DNA of 8,818 bases from positions 1 through 8,818 of the forward strand of contig JBBRPS010000430.1 of the NCBI GenBank assembly GCA_038227745.1. The letters are read 5' to 3'. Under the pieces are notes generated by a model. The model was not told the origin of the DNA. It ran no database searches and saw only the letters and a program-made list of their open reading frames with translations. Source of the stretch: DASPXY01 sp038227745. Its GTDB lineage: Bacteria; Planctomycetota; Planctomycetia; Gemmatales; Gemmataceae. Below are positions 1 to 5,963 of this stretch, one piece after another. Numbering within the stretch: position 1 is the stretch's first letter; each line of letters opens with the position of its first letter. The translations under genes and the position numbers were made by a program.

Positions 1-573
1 GTGGTTGTTGACCTGTCGCGCGTAGACGGGCGCCACGGTGGCCAGGGCAAGGCTGGCGGTCAGGGCAAGGCACCAGGCCGGCGGCAACTGCAGCAGCCGG
101 GCGGTGCGGAACGTGGCCCAGATCGCGACCACGTACGCCACCCCCGAGGACGCCAGCGTCAGCAGGAAGCAGAAGGCCCCCGGCTGCAGTCGCGCCGTCA
201 GGCCCGTCAGCCACTGCAGCGCCTGGTAGACGAGCGCCATCAGCAGGGCGGGCACGGGAGACTTATCGGAGTAGTAATGGCCGTCGATCAGGAGCTTGTC
301 CCTCGTCCCGGCCCGAAGCAAGTCGGCGTTCGCAGGGTACGGGGAGCGGGCGGCGGGGTCGTCCGGGGCGGGGACGGCGACGAAGATGGAGCGGTCGATG
401 GCCAGCGTGTGGTGGTCCACGAGACATTCGACGGTGGCGAGGCGGCTGCCGTCGTTCCAGGCGCCGGCGTAAGGAAGGGTGCTGAACAGGGCGACGAGGA
501 CGGCGGCCGACACGACGAGGAGTTCGGCGTGGCGGCAACGGCGGTCGGGCGGACTGGTGAAGGCGGTGGACAT
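1..573 (-). CDS. Polytopic membrane protein, probable GT-C/family 39-like glycosyltransferase (3' end cut by window edge)
   Basis: This frame stays open on the minus strand from an ATG at 573 to the window edge (191 codons, C-terminus missing). An AGGAGG Shine-Dalgarno (583-578) lies four bases before the ATG. The translation has a short basic N-terminus, a hydrophobic segment at about residues 17-35, an extracytoplasmic loop of about 70 residues, then hydrophobic segments at about 107-125, 133-154 and 166-184. The loop begins with an acidic 'AWNDGSR' (38-44), continues with 'VDHHTLAIDRS' (52-62), and carries 'DGHYYSDKSP' (97-106) just before the second membrane segment. In GT-C glycosyltransferases a long first loop after TM1 holds the catalytic acidic residue, and YSDK-P motifs recur in bacterial family 39-like members; here this assignment is inferred from pattern, not alignment. 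Such enzymes transfer sugars from polyprenyl-phosphate donors at the outer face of the membrane. It is divergent from the hydrolase at 714. That it is a gene is well supported; its function is tentative. Confidence 0.8.
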   Translation of the reverse strand, partial: MSTAFTSPPDRRCRHAELLVVSAAVLVALFSTLPYAGAWNDGSRLATVECLVDHHTLAIDRSIFVAVPAPDDPAARSPYPANADLLRAGTRDKLLIDGHYYSDKSPVPALLMALVYQALQWLTGLTARLQPGAFCFLLTLASSGVAYVVAIWATFRTARLLQLPPAWCLALTASLALATVAPVYARQVNNH

Positions 574-577
574 GCAC

Positions 578-583
578 CCTCCT
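578..583 (-). promoter_or_regulatory. Ribosome binding site of the partial membrane-protein gene
   Basis: The minus strand reads AGGAGG here, four bases before the ATG at 573. It decides between that ATG and a GTG at 577 in another frame, whose translation is arginine/proline-rich and looks non-coding. Confidence 0.7.
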
Positions 584-618
584 GGCGGGAAAGATGGGGC
601 GGGGCCCCGGCGGAGGAT

Positions 619-648
619 GCTATAACACAGGGAGAGGGCGGCGGCAAA
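619..648 (-). promoter_or_regulatory. Possible promoter in the divergent intergenic region
   Basis: On the minus strand, TTTGCC (648-643) and TATAGC (624-619) are separated by 18 bases. This would start transcription about 40 bases before the ATG at 573. The -10-like box matches the sigma-70 consensus at 4 of 6 positions and the -35-like box at only 3 of 6, so this is a weak candidate. The same spot reads TATAAC (621-626) on the plus strand, which could serve the hydrolase gene at 714, but no -35 box is visible for that direction. Confidence 0.2.
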
Positions 649-705
649 GAGGAAGTGCCCCGGGAGTTGGGACACCCGCTCGCCCACAGGTGTGCCCGTC
701 CGCGC

Positions 706-710
706 GAGGA
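706..710 (+). promoter_or_regulatory. Ribosome binding site of the hydrolase gene
   Basis: GAGGA lies three bases before the ATG at 714. The spacing is short, but it is the only purine-rich site near a plausible start and argues against the in-frame ATG at 594. Confidence 0.5.
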
Positions 711-713
711 AGC

Positions 714-1703
714 ATGGACCGCCCGGCCGACCCGAGCCCGCCCGCCCTGCCTTTCCGGCCGCTGCCGCTGCTGGGCAACCCGCACGTGCAGACGGTCCTC
801 GGCCACCTGCTCCAGGGGGCGCGGCCGCGGCTCGTGGCGGAGGAGCGCCAGGTCCTGCTGCCCGACGGCGACCGGCTGGTGCTGCACGACTACGTCCCCG
901 CGCGCTGGCGTAGCGGCGGCCGCATCGCCCTGCTGGTCCACGGGCTGAGCGGCTCGCACCGCTCCGGCAGCGTGCAGCGCCTGGCGGCCGCCCTCCTGCC
1001 GCGTGGCCTCCGCGTAGTGTGCATCGACCTGCGCGGGGCAGGGCGCGGCGAGGGGCTGGCGCGGCTGCCCTACACGGCTGGTTGTTCCGCGGACATCCGC
1101 GCCGCCCTGGAAGAGATCCACCGCTGGGACCCGCAGTCGCCGCTCGTGCTGATCGGCTTCTCCCTGGGCGGCAACGTCGTCCTCAAGCTGGCGGGCGAGG
1201 CGGCGGCGTGCCCGGTCGCGAACCTGGAGCGGGTGGCGGCCGTCGCGCCGCCGATCGACCTGGAGCGCTGCTCGGAACTGCTGGCGCGCCCCGCCAACCG
1301 CCTCTACGACCTGCACTTTGCACACCACCTGGTGCGGGCCGCCCTGCGCCTGCAGCGCTTTTTCCCCGACCTGCCGCGCGTGCGCTTTTCGCGGCAAATC
1401 ACGGTGCGCCTGTTCGACGAGCTGTACACGGCCCCGCGCTGGGGCTATAGCAGCGCCCTCGATTACTACCGTCAGGCGTCGTCGGCGCCGCTGCTGACCC
1501 GCGCCGCCCTCCCGACCTTCATCCTCACCGCCCGCGACGACCCGTTCGTCGCGGTCGAGCCGATCGAGGCGCTGCCGCCCGATCCGAACCGCGAGGTCCA
1601 TATCCTCGACCGCGGCGGCCACCTCGGCTTCCTGGGCTGGGACGGCATCGGCGGCATCCGCTGGGCCGAGCGCCGCCTGGCCGAGTGGATCCTGCGCGGC
1701 TGA
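714..1703 (+). CDS. Alpha/beta hydrolase of the YheT family
   Basis: A 329-residue protein with no signal peptide, probably cytoplasmic. The N-terminus carries the family's entry motif 'GNPHVQT' (21-27). The oxyanion-side segment is 'VHGLSGSH' (75-82). The nucleophile elbow is 'GFSLGGN' (148-154, Ser150), followed by 'VLKLAGE' as in YheT relatives. A candidate catalytic acid lies in 'ARDDPF' (Asp275 or Asp276), and the catalytic histidine is in 'GGHLGF' (His303). All three triad members are present in the right order, and the length is normal for the family (about 320-340). YheT/EMB8/ABHD1-3-like proteins are putative esterases or lipases; the substrate is generally unknown and cannot be read from this sequence. 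The frame is open upstream to 594, but the ATG at 714 is preferred because GAGGA (706-710) precedes it and homology-like sequence begins shortly after; the upstream residues are low-complexity. It is divergent from the membrane protein at 573. Confidence 0.9.
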   Translation: MDRPADPSPPALPFRPLPLLGNPHVQTVLGHLLQGARPRLVAEERQVLLPDGDRLVLHDYVPARWRSGGRIALLVHGLSGSHRSGSVQRLAAALLPRGLRVVCIDLRGAGRGEGLARLPYTAGCSADIRAALEEIHRWDPQSPLVLIGFSLGGNVVLKLAGEAAACPVANLERVAAVAPPIDLERCSELLARPANRLYDLHFAHHLVRAALRLQRFFPDLPRVRFSRQITVRLFDELYTAPRWGYSSALDYYRQASSAPLLTRAALPTFILTARDDPFVAVEPIEALPPDPNREVHILDRGGHLGFLGWDGIGGIRWAERRLAEWILRG

Positions 1704-1879
1704 GTCCGAACCGGCTGAACCGAGTGCCCACACGGATTGCCTTGCCACTCACGCCGCCACCGCCGCTCCCCACGCCGAAAAAGCACTTGCGTTCCCCTCC
1801 TCGGCAGGTTCGTATGGGGGGTATCTGTACGGGGGCGCGGCCCGGAACCGGCGTGCGGGCGGCGGCCCCGTCTTTTCGG

Positions 1880-1885
1880 AAGGAG
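1880..1885 (+). promoter_or_regulatory. Ribosome binding site deciding the start at 1893
   Basis: AAGGAG followed by a 7-base spacer and ATG is near ideal. It selects the ATG at 1893, after which a clear signal peptide follows, over the in-frame ATG at 1737. Confidence 0.8.
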
Positions 1886-1892
1886 TACGACG

Positions 1893-2276
1893 ATGCTGCG
1901 ACTGTTGGGTGGCGCGCTCCTCGGGCTGGCGGTCTGCGCGGTCGGCGTGCAGGGGCAGGGCGACAAGGGGGTCAAGGACGGCAAGAAGGATGGCAAGGTC
2001 AAGGAGATCGTGGGCAAGATCAAGGAGGTGAGCCTCACCAAGAAGTCCTTCACGATCGTCACGGAGGACAAGAAGGACCGGACTTTCCTGGTAGACAAGG
2101 ACACGAACTTCGTCGGCCCGCGCGGGGGCGTGAGCGTGGACGGCCTGAAGGACGACCGGATGGAGAAGGGCAACGAGGTCAAGGTCGTGGCCGCCCCGGA
2201 CAACAAGACGGCCAAGCAGGTCCGCCTGCCATTCCGCAAGAAGGCGACGAAGGCCAAGGACAAGAAGGACAAGTAG
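1893..2276 (+). CDS. Small exported lysine-rich protein, function unknown
   Basis: A 127-residue protein beginning with a Sec-type signal peptide (about residues 1-22, Leu/Ala/Val core, likely cut near 'VQGQ'). The mature part is strongly lysine-rich: 25 of 127 residues by my count, mostly as KK or KD pairs, ending 'KATKAKDKKDK'. Between the lysine runs a beta-rich core alternates hydrophobic and charged residues ('IKEVSLTKKSFTIVTEDKK'), then gives 'FLVDKDTNFVGPRGGVS' and 'GLKDDRMEKGNEVKVV'. This order recalls small secreted proteins I associate with Gemmata-like planctomycetes and suggests a compact beta-barrel (OB- or SH3-like) domain; that is inference from pattern. No catalytic residues or cysteine pairs are visible in the mature part, so a binding or structural role outside the cytoplasm is more likely than enzymatic activity. 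It stands alone, 189 bases after the hydrolase, with a strong hairpin just after its stop. Confidence 0.85.
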   Translation: MLRLLGGALLGLAVCAVGVQGQGDKGVKDGKKDGKVKEIVGKIKEVSLTKKSFTIVTEDKKDRTFLVDKDTNFVGPRGGVSVDGLKDDRMEKGNEVKVVAAPDNKTAKQVRLPFRKKATKAKDKKDK

Positions 2277-2281
2277 CCGCG

Positions 2282-2327
2282 GCGGAGCGGGCTTGCCTGC
2301 GCACGCGAAACGGCAAGCCCGCTCCGC
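2282..2327 (+). terminator. Perfect 16-bp stem-loop after the lysine-rich protein gene
   Basis: Two 16-base arms (2282-2297 and 2312-2327) are exactly complementary around a 14-base loop. The hairpin begins five bases after the stop at 2276. There is no T-run behind it, so it is not a textbook intrinsic terminator; it may act as one, stabilise the 3' end of the mRNA, or be a dispersed palindromic repeat. It ends 53 bases before the start codon of the next gene. Confidence 0.6.
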
Positions 2328-2380
2328 AGTTCCCTCCGGGATTCTTTGACATCCGCGCCGGGAGCGATTATCACAGAGGA

Positions 2381-5300
2381 ATGCGAGCCTCTCTGGTCCT
2401 CTGCCTGTTCCTGACCGCCGCCCCCCCGCTGAACGCCGCCCCCGATACGGCCGGGGTCGAGTTCTTCGAGAAGAAGATCCGGCCGGTGCTGGCCGAGCAC
2501 TGCTACAAGTGCCACTCCGCCCGCAAGCACCGCGGCGGCCTGGCCCTCGACAGCCGCGATGGCGTGCGCAAGGGCGGCGACTCGGGGCCGGCGGTCGTCC
2601 CCGGCAAACCCGCCGCCAGCCTCCTCCTCAAGGCGATCCGCCACGTCGATCTCAAGATGCCGCCCGACGGCAAGCTCCCCGACGCCATCGTCGCCGACTT
2701 CCGTGCCTGGATCGAGATGGGCGCCCCCGACCCGCGCGACCGGGCCGGCCCCGCGGTCGCGGCCACCTGGGACGAGGCGCTGCGCACGCGGCGCCAGTGG
2801 TGGAGCCTGCAGCCGGTCCGCAAGCCGGCCCTCCCCGCGGTCCGCGACGGCGCCTGGGCGGCCAACCCGGTGGACCGCTTCCTCCTCGCCCGGCTCGAAA
2901 AGGCGGCCCTGGCACCGCCCACGCCGGCCGACCGGCGCACACGGATCCGCCGCCTCAGCCTCGTGCTCACGGGACTGGCGCCGCGGCCCGAGGAGGTCGA
3001 GGCGTTCGTCGCCGATGAGTCCCCTGCCGCTTACGAGAAGGTGGTGGACCGCGTGCTCGCCTCGCCGCACTACGGCGAGCGCTGGGCGCGCCACTGGATG
3101 GACGTCGTCCGCTACGCCGAGACGCACGGCTTCGAGTGGAACTACGAGGTCCACCACGCCTGGCGCTACCGCGACTACCTGATCCGCGCCTTCAACGAGG
3201 ACCTGCCCTACGACCAGCTCGTGCGTGAGCATATCGCCGGTGACCTGCTGCCGCGGCCGCGCCGCCACCGCGCGGGGCGTTTCAACGAGTCGGCGATCGG
3301 CACGGCGTTCTTTCGCTTTGGCGAGGTCGGCCACGACGACTGCGTCGAGTTCCGCGCCATCGCCCTGGACGCCCTCGACAACCAGATCGACACCCTCTCC
3401 AAGGCGTTCCAGGCGACTACCGTCGCCTGCGCCCGCTGCCACGACCACAAACTCGACGCCGTGTCGATGAAGGACTATTACGCTCTGCTCGGTGTCCTGC
3501 GCAGCTCGCGCCAGGTCAGCCACACGATCGACGACCCCCAGGTCAACGCGGAACCGATGCAAGAGCTGCGGGCGCTGAAGGCGGCGATCCGCGCGGAAGT
3601 GGGACGCGCCTGGCTGGACGAGACACGCGCGGCGGACAGGTATCTCCTCGCGGCGCTTGCAAGACAGTCGGGGGAGACGCAGGGCCTGGACGTTGAGCGG
3701 CTGCGGCGATGGACGGCGGCACTCAAGACCGCCGCAGTTCCCGACGATCCACTGCACGCCTGGAAGGTCGCCACGGCCCCCACAACCGCCGACGAAACGT
3801 TCGCCGGCCGCTGGCGGCGGCTCGGGGCGGAGTGGGAGCGCGAGGCCCGCGCCCGTGCGGACTTCAACGCAAAGAACTTCGTCCCGTTCGGCGACTTCCG
3901 CACGGGCAGCCTGGAGGGCTGGCGCGCCGACGGCCAGGGGCTGCGGGGTGGGCCGGCACCCAGCGGCGACTTTGCGGTGGCCGGCACGGGCGACGCAGCC
4001 GTCACCGCCATCTTCCCCGCGGGAGTCTTCACGCACGGCCTCTCCGAGCGTCTCAACGGCGCCCTCCGCTCGCCCCTGCTGCCCGCGGGCAAGAAGTACC
4101 TCAGCCTGCGCGTCCTCGGCGGCAAGGGCGGGGCGGCACGGCTGGTGACGGACGGCTGTCAGCTCAACTACCACCACTTCAAGTACCTGACGGGCGACCG
4201 GGCGGGTTGGGTGCAGTTGACGCTGAACACCGGCCGGCTGGACCTGCGCCAGTACGCCGAGCTGATGACGAAGCTCGACAACCCGAAGTTCCCCGACCAG
4301 CTGGGCACCTTGAGCGGCGGTGCGACGAGCCGCATTCCCTACGAGCAGGCGGTTGCCGACCCGCGCTCCTGCTTCGGCGTGACGCGGGCGGTGCTGCACG
4401 ACCTCGCCGAGTCGCCGCGCGACGAGCGGACGCACCTGCGGCCGCTGTTCGCCGGTCCCGAGCCGGGGAGCGCCGCGGAGCTGGCCGGGCGCTACGCCGC
4501 CGTGCTCGAAGCGGCGGTGCGCGCCTGGGCGGCGGGGCGTGCCTCCGATGAGGATGTCGCCTGGATCGACTGGCTGCTGCAGCGCGGCCTGCTGAGCAAC
4601 TCGCGAAAGCTGACGCCGCGGCTGCAGCAACTGATCGAACGCTACCGCGCCGTCGAGCAGCGCCTCGCCGCCCCGCGCGTCGTCCCCGGCCTGGCCGATT
4701 TCGAGGAAGGCTTTGCCCAGCCCATCTACGCCCGCGGCGATTTCAGCAAGCCGGGCGAGACGGTGGCGCGGCGTTACCTGGAAGTGCTGGCGGGAGGGCG
4801 CGGCGCCTTTACGGCGCGCGGCAGCGGCCGGCTGGAGCTGGCCGAGAGCCTTGCCAGCCCCGACAACCCGCTGACGGCCCGGGTGATGGTCAACCGTGTG
4901 TGGCACCACCTGTTCGGCGCCGGCCTGGTCCGCACCGTGGACGACTTCGGCCACATGGGCGAGCGGCCGTTGCACCCCGAACTGCTGGATTACCTCGCGG
5001 CGCGGTTCGTGGAGGACGGCTGGTCGGTCAAGCGGCTGGTGCGCCTGCTGGTGCTGACGCGCGCGTTCCAGGCGTCGAACCGCTTCACGGCCGAGGCGCG
5101 CCGCGTCGATCCCGAGAACCGGCTGCTGCACCGCTATCCCGCGCGGCGCATGGAGGCGGAGGCGCTGCGCGACGCGATCCTCGCCGCGTCGGGGCGGCTG
5201 GAGCGGAGGCTGTATGGGTTGAGCGTGTCGCCGTACCGCGAGAAACCGAACCCGGACCGACGCCTGTTCCCCGGTCCGCTCGACGGCCACGGTCGCCGCA

Positions 5301-5701
5301 GCATCTACGTCAAGCCGACGCTGATGGAGGGGCCGAGCTTTCTCGTCGCCTTCAACTTCCCGGGCGGCAAGGTGACGCGCGGCCGGCGCGACGTGACCAA
5401 CGTGCCGGCGCAGGCGCTGGCCCTGCTGAACGACCCGTTGGTGCTGCAGCAGGCGGAGTTCTGGGCGGGGCACCTGGTCGCGACCCCGGACGCCTCGGTC
5501 GGCGCCCGTGTCGAGCGGATGTTCCTCCTCGCGCTGGGCCGACCGCCGGAGGCCGACGAGCGCACGCAGTTCGTGCAGGCGATCGACCGGCTGGCGGAGG
5601 GCTACGGCGTGCGGCCCGGCGAAGTCTTGCGGAGTCGAGAGGTCTGGAAGGACGTGGCTCACGCGCTGTTCAACGTGAAGGAGTTCACCTACATCCCGTA
5701 G
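2381..5701 (+). CDS. Secreted PSCyt1-PSCyt2(DUF1549)-PSD1(DUF1553) protein
   Basis: A 1106-residue planctomycete signature protein. A signal peptide (about 1-20) is followed by a cytochrome c-like PSCyt1 domain: 'CYKCH' heme motif (Cys41, Cys44, His45) and 'LKMPPDGKLP' with Met93 as likely distal ligand. PSCyt2/DUF1549 spans about 162-380 ('NPVDRFLLARLE', 'YGERWARHWMDVVRYAET') and holds the family's second CxxCH, 'CARCHDHK' (Cys350, Cys353, His354). PSD1/DUF1553 spans about 815-1075 ('ESLASPDNPLTARVMVNRVW', 'RRSIYVK'). The 430-residue centre (about 385-815) is not recognisable; 500-665 looks beta-rich ('FGDFRTGSLEGWRADG'), possibly a jelly-roll or carbohydrate-binding module. The family is often proposed to act in extracytoplasmic electron transfer or polysaccharide use, but activity is largely unproven. 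The frame is open far upstream to 1685, overlapping another gene; ATG 2381 is chosen because the signal peptide starts there, although AGAGGA (2375-2380) abuts it without a spacer. The DUF1501 gene that usually follows is absent. Confidence 0.93.
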   Translation: MRASLVLCLFLTAAPPLNAAPDTAGVEFFEKKIRPVLAEHCYKCHSARKHRGGLALDSRDGVRKGGDSGPAVVPGKPAASLLLKAIRHVDLKMPPDGKLPDAIVADFRAWIEMGAPDPRDRAGPAVAATWDEALRTRRQWWSLQPVRKPALPAVRDGAWAANPVDRFLLARLEKAALAPPTPADRRTRIRRLSLVLTGLAPRPEEVEAFVADESPAAYEKVVDRVLASPHYGERWARHWMDVVRYAETHGFEWNYEVHHAWRYRDYLIRAFNEDLPYDQLVREHIAGDLLPRPRRHRAGRFNESAIGTAFFRFGEVGHDDCVEFRAIALDALDNQIDTLSKAFQATTVACARCHDHKLDAVSMKDYYALLGVLRSSRQVSHTIDDPQVNAEPMQELRALKAAIRAEVGRAWLDETRAADRYLLAALARQSGETQGLDVERLRRWTAALKTAAVPDDPLHAWKVATAPTTADETFAGRWRRLGAEWEREARARADFNAKNFVPFGDFRTGSLEGWRADGQGLRGGPAPSGDFAVAGTGDAAVTAIFPAGVFTHGLSERLNGALRSPLLPAGKKYLSLRVLGGKGGAARLVTDGCQLNYHHFKYLTGDRAGWVQLTLNTGRLDLRQYAELMTKLDNPKFPDQLGTLSGGATSRIPYEQAVADPRSCFGVTRAVLHDLAESPRDERTHLRPLFAGPEPGSAAELAGRYAAVLEAAVRAWAAGRASDEDVAWIDWLLQRGLLSNSRKLTPRLQQLIERYRAVEQRLAAPRVVPGLADFEEGFAQPIYARGDFSKPGETVARRYLEVLAGGRGAFTARGSGRLELAESLASPDNPLTARVMVNRVWHHLFGAGLVRTVDDFGHMGERPLHPELLDYLAARFVEDGWSVKRLVRLLVLTRAFQASNRFTAEARRVDPENRLLHRYPARRMEAEALRDAILAASGRLERRLYGLSVSPYREKPNPDRRLFPGPLDGHGRRSIYVKPTLMEGPSFLVAFNFPGGKVTRGRRDVTNVPAQALALLNDPLVLQQAEFWAGHLVATPDASVGARVERMFLLALGRPPEADERTQFVQAIDRLAEGYGVRPGEVLRSREVWKDVAHALFNVKEFTYIP

Positions 5702-5705
5702 TGTC

Positions 5706-5790
5706 CCGACAGGCTCGGCCTGTAGGGTGGGCACTGCCCACCGATCGCTACACGGTGGGCAGTGCCCACCCTACAGGCCGAGCCTGTCGG
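5706..5790. repeat. Perfect 38-bp inverted repeat built from two nested palindromes
   Basis: Arms at 5706-5743 and 5753-5790 are complementary at all 38 positions around a 9-base loop (5744-5752). Each arm is itself made of two dyads: ACAGGC-tcg-GCCTGT (5709-5723) and GGTGGGCA-c-TGCCCACC (5726-5742), both repeated in the other arm. The DNA or RNA could therefore fold as one long hairpin or as a cluster of small ones. Two mismatches outside the arms are followed by three more pairs (GTG 5701-5703 with CAC 5793-5795). It begins four bases after the stop of the 1106-residue gene and may terminate it, but the size, perfection and compound design look like a REP/MITE-type dispersed element. No transposase or RAYT-like gene is in view. 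Confidence 0.9.
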
Positions 5791-5963
5791 CCCACAAGCA
5801 ACTCAACCGCGCACGGGCTACGATGCCGGCCTACCGAAGCGGGCGGCCCGCCGTGGCGCGGGGAAATCCGCCCCAACGTACCTCGACGCCGTCCGGCAAA
5901 CTGGGTAATCTACTTGCGATTTCCCTCGCGCCCTGACCCCCGACATCGAAACCCGAGCGCGCC
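5791..5963. other. Intergenic stretch before the zinc-ribbon gene
   Basis: These 173 bases hold no convincing reading frame. There is a small palindrome GCGGGC-g-GCCCGC at 5839-5851. A TCGACG (5883-5888), 17-base spacer, TAATCT (5906-5911) pair could be a weak promoter for the gene at 5964, but the -10 box matches consensus at only 3 of 6 positions. Confidence 0.4.

Noticed and set aside
1..948. A 315-codon plus-strand frame at the left edge
   Set aside because: Gly/Arg-rich translation; it lies opposite the membrane protein and runs into the hydrolase gene out of frame.
288..1748. A 486-codon minus-strand frame opposite the hydrolase
   Set aside because: Low-complexity Arg/Ala/Gln/Pro translation without motifs; it is a shadow of the hydrolase and of the partial membrane protein.
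1787..1818. TTGCGT followed by TATGGG as a promoter for the gene at 1893
   Set aside because: The spacing is 20 bases and the -10 match is poor; other spacings give worse boxes.
1685..2380. N-terminal extension of the large gene back to 1685
   Set aside because: It overlaps the well-supported gene at 1893-2276 in another frame, its translation is low-complexity, and it would bury the signal peptide starting at 2381.
1472..5734. A 1420-codon open frame on the minus strand opposite the large PSCyt1/PSD1 gene
   Set aside because: The translation is rich in Arg, Gln, Val and Pro with no domain, signal or repeat, and the opposite strand encodes a clear multi-domain protein. GC-rich third positions remove stops from antisense frames.
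5839..5851. Small palindrome GCGGGC-g-GCCCGC
   Set aside because: Six-base GC-only dyads are expected often by chance at this base composition, and a one-base loop cannot form a hairpin.
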